The notes beneath the pieces are model-generated. The model was not told where the DNA came from and made no database searches. It was given only the letters and a program-made list of their open reading frames with translations. This document shows positions 11,315 to 22,318 of a stretch of DNA of 64,000 bases, piece after piece; position 1 is the stretch's first letter; each line of letters starts with the position of its first letter. The stretch is from positions 6,380,206-6,444,205 of the forward strand of contig JAAONU010000018.1 of the NCBI GenBank assembly GCA_012932295.1. The letters are read 5' to 3'. This DNA comes from Cyclina sinensis (lineage: Eukaryota; Mollusca; Bivalvia; Venerida; Veneridae). Made by a program: the position numbers and the translations under genes.

Positions 11315-13077
11315 AACAAGAGGGCCATGATGGCCCTAGATCGCTCACCTGAATACTTTGCCTTTGGGTCTGCTATTGAGCTAACATCAAAAGCTTTTTT
11401 AAGGATTCTCCCTGTGTAAATCTATATGAATACAAGTGACCCCAGGGCAGGGCCAAATTTCACTCAAGGGGCTATTTGAACAAACTTGGCAATGGACCTA
11501 TAACTGATGCTCCATTAAAAATATCTAAGTTCTAGGCTCTGCAGTTTCAGACAAGGGTTTTTTTAAAGTTTTGCCTAAATAAGCCTAGGTAACATCAACT
11601 GACCCACGGGGCAGGGCCAAATTTTATGCCTGGGGCAGAATTTGAACAAATTTGGTAGAGGTCCACTAGACAATGCTACATACCAAATCTTACTGCTCAG
11701 GACCTTGTAGTTTCAGACAAGAAGATTTTCAAAGTTTTCACTATATAAGCCTATATAAAACCAATAACCCCGGGTTGGGGCGAAATTTAACCCCTGAGGT
11801 ATAATTTGAACAAACTTGGTTAAGTCCACTAGACAATGCTACATACCAAATCTTAAGGCTCAGGGCCTTGTGGTTTCAGACAAGAAGATTTTCAAAGTTT
11901 GCCCTAAATAAGTCTATGTAAAATCAATTGACCGCCGGGGTGGGGCCAAATTTGACCCCAGGGGCAATATTTGAACAAAGTTGGTAGAGATCCACAAGAA
12001 AATGCTACATACCAAATCTTAAGACACAGGGCCTTGTGGTTTCAGACAAGAAGATTTTTAAAACTTCACTTTATAAGCCTATGTAAAATCAATTGACCCC
12101 CGGGGGGTATAATTTGAACTAATTTGGTAGAGGTCCACTGGACAATGCTTCATACCAAATCTTAAGGCTCAGGGCCTAGTGGTTTCAGATAAGAAGATTT
12201 TCAAAGTTTTCCCTAAATAAGTCTATGTAAAATCAATTGACCCTCGGGGTAGGGCCAAATTTGATCCCAGGGGCAGAATTTGAACAAATTTGGTAGAGGT
12301 CAACTAGACAATGCTACATACCAAATCTTAAGACTCAGGGCCTTGTGGTTTCAGACAAGAAGATTTTTAAAGTTTCACTATATAAGCCTATGTAAAATCA
12401 ATTGACCCCCGGTGTGGGGCCAAATTTGACCCTAGGGGCATTATTTGAACAAACTTGGTAGAGATCCACAAGAAAATGCTACATACCAAATCTTAAGACT
12501 AAAGGCCTTGTCATTTCAGACAAGAAGTTTTTTAAAGTTTCACTATATAAGCCTATGTAAAATCAATTGACCCTCGGGCCGGGGCCAAATTTGACACCAG
12601 GGGCATTATTTGAACAAACTTGGTAGAGATCCACTAGACAATGCTACACACCAAATCTTATGGCTCATGGCCTTGTGGTTTCAGAGAAGAAGATTTTAAA
12701 CAAAGTTTCACTATATAAGCCTATTCAAAATCAATTGACCCCCGGGATGGGGCCAAATTTGACCCCAGGGGTATATTTTGATCAAACTTGGTAGACAATG
12801 CTACATACCAAATCTTAAGGCTCAGGGCCTTGTGGTTTCAGACAAGAAGATATTCAAAGTTTTTCCTTTCAGTTGCCACTGCAACCAGAGTTCTTGATGG
12901 AATTGAATTCTTTGAACAACTTTGGTAGAGCTTCATGCAAGGAATATCTCAGGCATGTTTCATCAATGTTGGCTTAGCGGTTTAGGAGGAGATGTCGTTC
13001 AAGTCAAATCATTGACGACGCACGAAGCACTACGCACGACGCATGCCAGACTTCAACAATCCCAAAAGCTCACCCTG
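11315..13077 (-). mobile_element. HINE-like element, family B copy 1
   Basis: The 3' end (left) reads, on the minus strand, CAGGTGAGCGATC, then the hairpin AGGGCCATCATGGCCCT, then CTTGTT. About eight monomers of roughly 164 bp fill the core. They are recognised by ACATACCAAATCTTAAGGC and GGTTTCAGACAAGAAGATTT. The right end holds the 5' section shared with copy 2 (GCAACCAGAGTTCTTGATGG and AAAGCTCACCCTG). Core sequence is non-coding; the short open frame near 12922 is this 5' region and not a gene. Confidence 0.7.
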
Positions 13078-14191
13078 ACCGGTGACATATCTAGCCGCAG
13101 CTCTTTGTACACTTTTCTCATTTCAATATCTTTTGATTAACTGATTATTGAGTACCACAGACATTTTATTGTTAGAAAAAAACTTAATAGTATTTATGTA
13201 TTGATTTCTGACTTTGGGTACATTCTAGTTTGGTGCATCTTGACCTATTTGGGTACATAATGCCATTTTTCTATGGCAGTGTCTAGAGGTACGGATCCGT
13301 ACCCCTAGACCATACTACTAGGAATGTCTAGGGGTACGGACCTTTTTTTATATATACTTAAGCATTAATTTACATTAGAAGAAACTTGGTTATAGTGGTT
13401 TTGACAGTTTTTGGTGTTTAACAGACTAAAATTATCTAAGAGTGGCAATGACTTCGATTTTCAGTTCCCGTTTCCGACGATCCGGAATCCAAATTTGCTT
13501 ACGAAAAGAGGAACATATCGTTGTCATCTATTTTCAAACAGAGAGCGTTCAGTTATAGCTGAACCTAAATGTTTGTGACAAATGACTGTTTTATAGCTTC
13601 TGACATTCTAATGCAAAAATAATGGGAAAATATTAGGTTCAGCTACATCCAGGTCACACCACGTGGAGGAACTTTCCTCGTGGCCTTTTTTTTAGCCAAA
13701 AAGACAGAATGAGCTAATGAAATAAGTACTAACATTGCTTTTGATGATTCTAGGTAGTTCTATCACAAAGAAAAGATGACATAAACCTATTAATGTTGCA
13801 TATTTATGATTTGCCTTAGATTTTTTACAGTCATTATATTCTTTTTCCACATTTCTCTAGTAAAAATTCATTCAAGTTGATGCTTTTTTAAATAACAGTC
13901 ACTATTTACATTGTTATTTTTAAACGTGGTATATGTCTTTTTTTTAAATCTAAACTTTAGTAAGAGAACGTTAAATCAAAAGCGATCAGTTATATATATC
14001 TTAATGCCCAATTTTCCATAAGATATTTAAACTTAATGTAACGCACGACGTGAAAGTAACGACACTAATTGCGCAATTATAAGTCTATAGCTTGCCTGCG
14101 TGAACTTTGTAACAGCCTTTAAAAACATTCCACTGTTAACAGCTTGTATAGGTGATTAACATCTGATGCTACTTTAAAACATCGAGTCGGA

Positions 14192-14198
14192 TATAAAG
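14192..14198 (+). promoter_or_regulatory. putative TATA box of the SGNH gene
   Basis: TATAAAG lies 48 bp upstream of the SGNH start codon, inside the long-TIR element. The spacing leaves room for a transcription start about 30 bp downstream and a short leader. An upstream out-of-frame ATG (14232) would read five codons and stop. Confidence 0.4.
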
Positions 14199-14239
14199 AC
14201 TAACTGAGACAAGCAACGCTATTATTTACGAATGAAACA

Positions 14240-14677
14240 ATGCCTTTGAAAGCATCCTATTACTGGTCATCTTCGTCATCCTCAAAATATGAGCCATACT
14301 GTGGCGTGTTTGGACACAGCTTTGTTCATCGTCTCTGCAAAAGATGGAAACTCAAGGAAATTTCATGTGATAAGCCTTTCAGGGGCGAAGCTCACGGAAT
14401 AGGGGGCCTGGGCGTAGATGACTTGCGGTCAATGCTCCGCCAGAGATCAGTCTCCAAGTTCGATTTCATCTTTATTCAAATCGGCGAGAATGATATGCTG
14501 AACATGGGTAACCACTATCTCATGTACTCACTTTTGAATATATACAACGACATTAAAAATCGGGGTGTAGAAGAGGTAATGTTTGGAGCTATGTTCCCAA
14601 GACATGACCGTAATTACAACAAAAGAAAGAAGAGACTAAACAAGATCCTTAAAATGCATAAAGATAAAGTCTGGTAA
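14240..14677 (+). CDS. SGNH-hydrolase-like protein encoded by the transposon
   Basis: A 145-residue open frame from an ATG. Residues about 22-30 read CGVFGHSFVH: GHS takes the place of the GDS nucleophile block I. Near residue 80, FIFIQIGENDML supplies block III (GxND). The GIGGLGVDDLR segment between them resembles block II. No DxxH block V is seen before the stop. The frame after TAA continues with a few plausible residues (HNDRLISN), so the protein may be C-terminally truncated. SGNH domains are known cargo of Ngaro/DIRS and CR1 retroelements; here the gene sits in a long-TIR DNA element. Substrate unknown. Confidence 0.65.
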   Translation: MPLKASYYWSSSSSSKYEPYCGVFGHSFVHRLCKRWKLKEISCDKPFRGEAHGIGGLGVDDLRSMLRQRSVSKFDFIFIQIGENDMLNMGNHYLMYSLLNIYNDIKNRGVEEVMFGAMFPRHDRNYNKRKKRLNKILKMHKDKVW

Positions 14678-15738
14678 CACAACGATCGACTGATAAGTAA
14701 TAACATTATAGACAGGGCAGATAAGTCCATCTCCGTCAATATCAAGAGAAATACTTCTCTAAAAGTATCAGAGACGCGCTGCTTACCATGACAGCGAAGT
14801 AAGTAGTACTGACAACTTGAAAGTCCTTTTCAGGACTATACACGTTACTCGAAGAGATACCTTTTCAAATTGTCAGTGTTAATAAGCCTGCTGGACGACA
14901 ACCATCTTTAAAGGTAAGAAGATCTGCAGCAAATCATAAGTATGTATCACAAATAGGTTTAAGTGAACTTTTCATTGTCATTTGTCACAAACATTTAGGT
15001 TCAGCTATAACTGAACGTTCTCTGTTTGAAAATAGATGACAACGATATGTTCCTCTTTTCGTAAGCAAATTTGGATTCCGGATTACTCGCATTATATCGT
15101 CGGAAACGGGAACTGAAAATCGAAGTCATTGCCACTCTTAGATAATTTTAGTCTGTTAAACTCTAAAAACTGTCAAAACCACTATAACCGAGTCTCTTCT
15201 AACGTAAATAATGCTTAATTATATATTTAAAAAAGGTCCGTACCCCTAGACATTCCTAGTAGTATTGTCTAGAGGTACGGATCCGTACCTCTAGACACTG
15301 CCTTTTTCTATGGGCATGTCATGGTACTTGGGATATCTTGTACACTTTCTGTTTTATTTTTGTTTAAAATATTATCATGGATATATTTTACTGAATCATT
15401 ATACTATATAATTATGTACTTTGGTTTAAAGTTTTAATATGTCTAAACTTTTCACCCAATTTTGGGGGTGAAATGTCTTGGGAGGAAACATCCTGGGAGG
15501 AAAAATCTTGGGGGTGAAACCGTCTGTCAATCGTTTTGTTTTACCCCACAACACTGACTGGGCTTATTGAATTTTTAATATGCTATAAACATTGCGCAAA
15601 ACACAAAATATTTAACAATTTGCTATGTTTACTAAAACGCTGTCAATAGACAAGACTGATTTAGATTACAAATGATAAACAAAACTGAGTTATAACAGCC
15701 AATATGAACAAAAACCTTGAAATAATAAATCTACTTAC

Positions 15739-15832
15739 TTAAAACCACGGGGTTAAGTTTTGGTTTGGCACTGACCACAAAGAAGACAGATAATAAATAA
15801 ATAATAGTCAAAGTCAATTCTCTCCACTCCAT
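15739..15832 (-). CDS. PLA2G15: PLA2G15-like phospholipase, exon 1 (signal peptide)
   Basis: Starts at ATG 15832 and encodes MEWRELTLTIIYLLSVFFVV then SAKPKLNPVVL, ending with one base before a strong AA|GTAAGT donor. The hydrophobic run after a charged start followed by SAKP is a typical secretory signal peptide. NPVVL joins exon 2's PGDGG through an Ile codon to give the family's PVVLxPGDGGSQ strand-loop. The frame is open upstream to 15982, but the start chosen here puts the signal sequence at the N-terminus. The protein should enter the ER and be sorted to lysosome or secreted. Confidence 0.85.
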
Positions 15833-16223
15833 TTTTGATGGATTAACTGCGAAGTATCCAAATGAAATGGGAACCAGCAATAACTGAGGTAGCAAAAGGA
15901 ATTTACTATAAGACCTGGAACAAGGGAATTTACTAGCGCGTGACGAAATCAGATGATTGAAGGTGTGACGGATAGTAACCAATTAAAATAAACTTTGCAT
16001 AATGCCTGAAACATCAGCCTTTAGGTTACACACAACTAAATCAAATCCTACAGTATTTCATTGTAACATCAAGTCCACTTTATTAGCTTCTGAAGATGCT
16101 ACCTTTGCCGATTTCTGGAAAGAATCAATAATGAGAAACAATTTCGTTGAGTTTTTTAATAGCTTGACCAGTTACCGTTTTAAAGGAGATCACCCCAGTT
16201 ACTTCGGTATTTTTTTATTATAA

Positions 16224-18297
16224 TCTGTCAAACTTCCCTGTTTATTTCAGAAAGACAAAAAAAAAAAAAAAAAAAAAAGGAATTGCACGGCATACTTATG
16301 CCAAATGTTTGCCGTACACTGAGCAGAATGGCGGGCTGTTTAACTAACATTTTTTGTGGCATTGGTCATATATACAAGGAAATAGTATATATTTGCATGT
16401 CTGCATACATGTATAGGAAGGAAAAGGAAACTGTTCTGTTAAGTAATGTTACATAAGGAACATGCTGTTGTTACATGACTGAAAAAAAATCAAATGGTGA
16501 ATACCATGAAGTCGCAACAAAACAGCAATTCTTGATAAAGTTTCAAATTTCTATTTAGTTAAATGCAATAAACTTATAATGTGAATGAAAAAAGTAAATG
16601 CTAGAAAGGTGACATCGAAATGGTTTGTAAAAATTAAAGACTTTAAGAAGGTAGACAACAATGAACATGAGACAGTTTGGAAGATTTAGTGGATTAAAAA
16701 GAAGATAGTTAGCCATGTAAGTTTGATTTGGATTAATGAAAATTTGGATTGCGATGTAGATGACGGTGACGGAACGTGTGGGATATGTGAATATATAGCG
16801 ATGAAGCCAATGACCAGTTATTCTGTTAAACAGTATCTAAATGCGTTTGTTTATTTTGATAATCTTCTGAAACTGAATAGAGATTTCAAACATTAAACCG
16901 GTTTAATTTTTATTTTCCATTCTGTAACAAAATCAAACATTGCTGTAAAGTCGGGTTCTTTTACATAACATGTCTCTTAATTCAAACTTATTTTATTTTC
17001 CTAACACGATCCACAACCTAGTTACTTGAAAAGCGTCTAACTTTGAGGCATAATAAAACTTCAAGACGTCATTGCATATATTTATATTGTCATAGCAACA
17101 ACTAATATATTCTGCTCTGGACAATTACAACTTGTTTAACATATACAACAGGACAATATAGCAACACGGTATCATTTAAAAGAATTGAATTTATTTGGTG
17201 AAATTTCAAACTCTTCTTGAAGTTTCAAAGTCGTTAGTATCATACTTTGACCTTAATTATTTAGAATACTCATACAAAACATAAAGTACTTATTCACTGT
17301 CATAAAAAGTCATTTATTTGCACAGAAGAGTTCCATACAAGGCTTTTCTTATATGCCATTAATCTGTGGAAGAGGTTGTATATTTTCACGACAATGGCGT
17401 AAAGTATGTTGCAAGAAATACATTGACTCAGATACAAGTTACATGTGAACATACTTCCTATTTATTCTATTCAAATTTTGAAGTGAAAAACAACAACAAC
17501 AAGAACAAACTATTTCAGTTGTGAATGTCGTTCTTTCACACACATGGACTATTGTTTATATTACTTATTCTTATTCACTTATTTATAGCTGTTTTCTTTT
17601 TCAGTTAATTTTGTTTTAATTCTACCGCTTTGTTACTTTTACACCGGCTTACATTGTGTTGTAACTTGCCAGCAGCGACATCTGGAAAGGATTAACCTAT
17701 GAGTGAGTTAGAAACAAGCAAAGTAGTTCAATGATGAAGAGGGGCATGGGATCTGCTTCTTATAATTGAAATCTTTGAAATCCTTTGAGAAAAAAAAATC
17801 AAGCGTATAGATGGGAATTGCAAAGTTGAGCAATGTACTCTTGGTGTTTTAGTTTGATTTAACAGATTTTGTTGGTATACTTGTTCTCTCTATATCTATT
17901 TTACGATTTTTAAATGAACGGGATTCCAAACAATACTGTCTGGCTTATAGTCTTGAGTAAGCCAAGGGATAGGAATGTAGTTACAGCGCTTTAAAAATAT
18001 TGTTTTAAAAAGAAATTCATCGAAACAAATTAAAAACTATCTTGATGAGACACGTGTAAAAAGTCCACTTTAATAAGAAAACGCTTTCACAACATATTCA
18101 GCTGCTTGAAAACAATCTTAAAAAATAGCCCGAGTGAGAGAAAATGGGACAAAAATATTCTTATCAACGAAAACTGTCCTATAAGAATTGATTTTCCTGT
18201 TAAGAATGCAAAACACGCACATAATTAGCTTGCTTACAAAGATAACATTTTGGACCACAATCTGCAGACATATCAACGTGTCAAGTCCACAGTGGTA
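16224..18297. other. AT-rich intergenic stretch
   Basis: Lies between the divergently arranged phospholipase and C1q genes and must hold the C1q promoter. A run of 22 or so A residues occurs at about 16257-16278. The short frame at 16002-16223 has no recognisable domain. Nothing else stands out. Confidence 0.5.
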
Positions 18298-18595
18298 ATG
18301 TTGTCATTTATATATATCGTAATCTTGCTCAGTCTTTTTAGTTGCTTAAAAAGTGAGGACTGTATTTCCGAGGAAAGAATTACTAGTCTTGAAACAAGTT
18401 TCATTCTGCGATTTGAGAACTTAGAGAAGGAAAATAATGCACTGAAAGACAAGTTACTACAACTTGAATCGAAACTGGAACAATATGAAAGACGAAAATC
18501 AGAAGGTGAAATCTATGGACCACTTAAGGACGCTACCATGGAGGAGACAAATGAAAATCGGGACAAGGATTTCAATAGTAATGTCAAACAGACCA
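18298..18595 (+). CDS. C1q domain-containing protein, exon 1 (signal peptide and coiled coil)
   Basis: ATG at 18298 begins MLSFIYIVILLSLFSCLKSE, a signal peptide. A leucine-heptad coiled coil follows (ITSLETSFILRF, LEKENNALKDKLLQLESKLE), as is usual before C1q heads in bivalve C1q-domain proteins. The open frame runs on to 18792. The donor ACCA|GTGAGT at 18596 is preferred because it leaves phase 1 and joins exon 2 in frame. A second GTAAGC donor at 18772 is in phase 0 and would put exon 2 out of frame. Spliced product: 236 residues. Confidence 0.75.
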
Positions 18596-19457
18596 GTGAG
18601 TGGGACACCTTTGCAGATGTTAGGTTGAACCAAGATGATAATAACAGAAGTTTCGCTGAGCAGCTAAATATAGCTCAGGCTGGTATAAAGTCAATCAGTG
18701 TTAAAAATGAAGATGTGACCAAAAAAGACCACACGGAAGAAAACAGCTTCGTCGAAACATTTCCAGTAAAAGTAAGCTATATAACACTTTAATTTGTGTC
18801 ACTGTATGTTATCCATAGCTTTCTGCCTAAAGCCCACAAAATCATGAAAGGCATATCAGATCGTTACAAAACTTACCCAACCGAGCTAATGACAAACACC
18901 TTTGTTGAAATTAAGGGGGTCATATAAATGTTCCGTTTTCATCAATGACACAAGTTAAGTATCACGGTAAAATCTTCTTAGAACTAATGGAAAAATATAT
19001 CAAAAACTGGCTTTGCATCTATAAATTCGTAAATCTAAAAAAGAAAAGGAATATGTCACATCTAAAAACTTCTTTAACGGTTTACAAAAACAGAGTCACT
19101 TGACTTTCATAAGATCAAGCAGAAACAAATTCGCGTATTTGAATATTGCACTTCGTAGCTGAAAAAAAGAGTTTTTATGCTTAACTGAATAGCCATTTCT
19201 CGAAATAAGGCTACATATTGCCATTACATTTAAGAATAACTAAGTAGGGTCATATTCGTTACCATCTAGAGCCCTAACATTAGGATTTTAGCGTTATGAA
19301 ATTATGTTTTCGCATATTTTTGTGTTTTTCGTTTCTTGGAGAATATGTTGCAGACAAATTTGTTCTAGATACATGTGCATACATTATTTTGTAAGCTTTT
19401 CTTTTCTGTCAAGGTGGATACTGCTATTTTTTCATAAAACATTTCTTTTTTTTTCAG

Positions 19458-19546
19458 GACAAACTACCGAAAATGTCGCATTCCATGTTTACATGAACGG
19501 GGACCACTGCTATGGAAGCCATGAGACATTTGTGTTTGATAATGAG
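19458..19546 (+). CDS. C1q domain-containing protein, exon 2
   Basis: An 89-bp exon after a long polypyrimidine tract and CAG, ending GAG|GTAGGA. It encodes QTTENVAFHVYMNGDHCYGS followed by HETFVFDNE, the first strands of the C1q jelly roll (family pattern VAFxV...xxxxFDxV). It ends in phase 0, matching exon 3. An intron inside the C1q domain is present here. Confidence 0.8.
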
Positions 19547-19668
19547 GTAGGAGTAGACAAAGGCATGTAACAGTACATTAAGACTGATTATTTTCTGCCG
19601 TAATCTTGTTCAGTGGTATTTTTGATAAATTTACTAAAGGTCTATGATTTAAATCATCAAAAAAAAAA

Positions 19669-19716
19669 AAGACACACACACGCACGCACGCACACAAACA
19701 CACACACACACACAAC
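19669..19716 (+). repeat. CA/CG dinucleotide microsatellite
   Basis: An interrupted (CA)n run with CGCA variants, preceded by an A run, in the intron between C1q exons 2 and 3, about 75 bp before the acceptor. Confidence 0.9.
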
Positions 19717-19791
19717 ATGGTTCGACCCAAGAAAGATTTTTTGATTTATGAATATTTTTTGGAATTACAAGATTTACTGGATGTCTTGCAG

Positions 19792-20115
19792 GTATGTGAT
19801 TATGGGGCTGGGTACAATGCCTTTGACGGTATATTTGACGTGCCTGTGACAGGGGTGTATGTCTTCACAGTAACTGTCCTACCGGCGCTCCAGAGGTGGA
19901 TTCAGGCCGAGATCGTTCTTAACGGGTCTGTTATTGGTAAGACTGTGGGAGATTCAGATCACAGCGATGATTACCATACTGGAAGCGCGACAGTCGTTGT
20001 GCATGCCAATGCTGGAGACCACGTGTTGGTCAGAAGGGCTTCAAGAGGGGACTGCAATGTCATTGGTGACGGATACGCAAGAACAACTTTTTCTGGATGG
20101 CTGTTGTTTGCATGA
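19792..20115 (+). CDS. C1q domain-containing protein, exon 3 (C1q head)
   Basis: Acceptor CTTGCAG|GT, phase 0, 107 codons plus stop. It encodes the main part of the C1q head: GYNAFDGIFDVPVTGVYVFT, then AEIVLNGSVIGKT, GSATVVVHANAGDHVLVR and the closing FSGWLLFA. The GIFxxPxxGVYxFT block and the terminal FSGxLLF are diagnostic of the family. Secreted C1q-domain proteins of bivalves act as soluble pattern-recognition lectins, and the coiled coil of exon 1 would trimerise the head. No AATAAA lies in the next 150 bp. Confidence 0.93.
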   Translation, partial: VCDYGAGYNAFDGIFDVPVTGVYVFTVTVLPALQRWIQAEIVLNGSVIGKTVGDSDHSDDYHTGSATVVVHANAGDHVLVRRASRGDCNVIGDGYARTTFSGWLLFA

Positions 20116-20972
20116 AATATGTTAGATAATGTAGCATAAAATGTGTTACATGTATCCTAAGAAACAATACCAACGATTGAACTGTTTCTTTTTCTTTTCA
20201 TTTACAATGAGCGAGTGCTATAAATTACTCAATACTCTTACTAGTTAGGGTTTAAATAGCTTCCATTTGTTTTAGGGTAAGGATCGTTTGATTATGCCCA
20301 AGAGCAACTTCGTCTTCACGGTGACGAGGTTCTGCTAAATACAGTTGCCGAGGGCCGGATTGCCTTATCCGAACACCTAATACATAAATTATACTTTTCT
20401 TTGCAAACTATGATTATTACTCGAGCATCTTTACAGCATGATGCTATTTCGTTTGCATTCTCATAGATCTTTCGGAGAAAAGCGCTGATAACATAAGAGT
20501 GACTATAAACAATGCGACGTCCATAACGTGTTATAACCCATCTTACATACCGGAACCGGCTGTCCGACGATTTTACCCATGTTAGGAAATTTGATCTTAC
20601 TCCCATCCCCGCCCCCTCCCTCCAGCCTCCTCACCCACACTCATGTAACATCAGTCACGCGATGCCATTCATGTCTCTTTGTTTCGGATCTAGTAGTATT
20701 TGACGACCAAAGATGCTTATTCTGTGAATAAGGAAACATGTGTTTTTGCTTTACAATATTCACGCAACAAATAGTTTGAATGTTTCATGTATTTTAGGTT
20801 CGGATCAGGCGATATCTGGCCTTTGGGGAACTTCATTTGGCAGGGACACTGCAAAGCCTCGTTCCCGAAAAAAATGCAGTTGTCCTAGAGCCGGATTGTT
20901 CGATTCAAACCACAAATATATGAAAGATTCATATGTGAGAAATTAGCAGTGACTTAAACACTCAGCACTGTT
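20116..20972. other. 3' flank of the C1q gene
   Basis: AT-rich with a GC-richer patch around 20320-20640 (pyrimidine run CCCCGCCCCCTCCCTCC on the plus strand). No domain is recognisable in the open frames here. A B-box-like TGTTCGATTCAAACC occurs near 20898 without a matching A box. Confidence 0.4.
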
Positions 20973-22318
20973 TGAATGCCCTGCTAGCAGGGCATTCCGA
21001 AATAAAATGTAAAATCAATGTCGTGTTGGAATTCCCTGCTAAAAGAGTAACCTGGCAGGACATTCAGAAATGTAATGTAAAATCAATGTTTTGCTGGAAT
21101 GCCCTGCTGGCAGAGCAACCTAGCAGGGCATTCCAACAGATAGTGTAAAATCAATGCCCTGCGGAAATGTCCTGCTGGCATAGCAACCTAGCAGGGCATT
21201 CCGAAATGAAACCTAAAATCAATGTTCTGCCGGAATGTCCTGTTGGCGGAGCAAATTAGCGGGGAATTCCGAAATATAGTGAAAAATCAATGCCCTGCTG
21301 GAATGCGCTACCTGACAGAGCATTACGCAGTATAGTGTAAAATCAGTGTCCTACGGGAATGCTCGTCTGGCAGTGCACTGCAGTGTAAAATCAATGTCAA
21401 GCTTGAATGTCCTACTGGCAGAGCTAGCTAGCAGGGCATTCTGAAATATAATGTAAAGTCAATGCCCTGCTGGAATGTGCTACCTAGCAGGGCATTCCGA
21501 AGTATAGTGTAAAATCAATGTCCTACGGGAATGCCCGTCTGGCACAGCACTTAAATATAGTGGAAATCAATGCCAAGCTTGAATGCCTTACTGGCAGAGC
21601 TAGCTAGCAGGATATTCCGAAATATAGTGTAAAATCAATGTCTTGCTTGAATGATCTGCTGGTAGAGCCACGTGGTAGTGCATTTTGAAATCTAATGTCA
21701 AATCTATGTCCTGCTGGAATGCCGGCTGGAATGCCTGCTGGCGAAGCAACCTAGCAGGAAATTCCGAAATAAAGAATGAAATCAATGTTCTACTGGAATT
21801 CCGTGCTGGAAACCTGGAAGAGCATTCCAAAATGTCGTGTAAAATCAATGTCCTGGTGGAATGCCCTGCTGTCAGAGCAACCTGGGTATTCCAAAATAAA
21901 GTGTAAAACTAATGCCCTTCTGAAAAGCGCTACCTGGCAGAGCAACCTAGCATGGTACTCAGAAATATAATGTAAAATCAATGCCTTTCTGGAATGCCCT
22001 GCTGGAAAAGTAAGCAAGCACGGCATTCCGAAATATAGCGTAAAGTCAATGCCCTGCTGGAATGCGCTACCTGGCAGTGCAACGTAGCAGGGCATTCCGA
22101 AATATAATTTTAAATTATTGTCCTACTGGAATGTCGTGCTGGCAGAGAATCTTAGCAGGGCATTCCGAAATATCGTGTAAAATCAATGTCCTGCCGGAAT
22201 GCCCTGCTGACGGAGCAATGCAAAAGGGCATTCCAAAATATAGAATAAAATCAATATCCTGCTAGAATGCCCTGGTGACAGACCAACCTGGCAGGGCATT
22301 CCAAAATAAAGAATAAAA
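20973..22318. repeat. 68-bp hairpin satellite, about 20 units
   Basis: A tandem array with a period near 68 bp. Each unit has inverted arms GAATGCCCTGCT and AGCAGGGCATTC around a 13-base spacer (GGCAGAGCAACCT), then AAATATAGTGTAAAATCAATG. The first unit lacks the spacer and is a perfect 24-bp palindrome. Units diverge by 10-20% and some have lost half the hairpin. The open frames that run through the array are by-products of the period and not genes. It lies downstream of the C1q gene. Confidence 0.92.

Larger units (their letters stand above)
13275..15302 (+). mobile_element. long-TIR DNA transposon with 9-bp target duplication (Mutator-like), carrying an SGNH gene
   Basis: A 2028-bp element. 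Its ends are inverted repeats of 312 bp (13275-13586) and 326 bp (14977-15302), starting GGCAGTGTCTAGAGGTACGG; the right copy has a 15-bp insertion. TTTTTCTAT is found directly before (13266-13274) and directly after (15303-15311), a 9-bp target-site duplication. Nine-base duplications with TIRs of hundreds of bases are typical of Mutator-like elements. Each terminus has a near-perfect palindrome built from GTCTAGRGGTACGGA, and the inner TIR edges carry GTTCAGYTATARCTGAAC. No transposase is inside, so movement would depend on one supplied in trans. Confidence 0.8.
6833..15738 (-). other. intron 1 of the PLA2G15-like gene, filled with mobile DNA
   Basis: An 8.9-kb intron inferred from the phase-compatible donor at 15738 and acceptor at 6833. 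It holds a 32-bp tandem repeat, a TA-flanked inverted-repeat element with a nested HINE copy, three further HINE-like copies and the SGNH-bearing long-TIR element. All HINE-like copies point in the direction of the gene. Stretches 10456-11314 and 15303-15730 show no recognisable feature beyond AT-rich sequence. Confidence 0.8.

Noticed and set aside
15833..15982. N-terminal extension of phospholipase exon 1 in the same frame
   Set aside because: Would bury the signal peptide inside the protein; the start at 15832 fits the family and gives a normal secretory N-terminus.
16002..16223. 73-residue open frame upstream of the phospholipase gene
   Set aside because: No domain, no homologous pattern recognised, AT-rich background; likely chance.
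21600..22265. overlapping open frames in the 68-bp satellite
   Set aside because: All are repeat translations on both strands with no domain and no codon preference.
20973..22318. CRISPR-like array
   Set aside because: Repeats are contiguous and diverged with no unique spacers, in a eukaryotic setting; it is a satellite.
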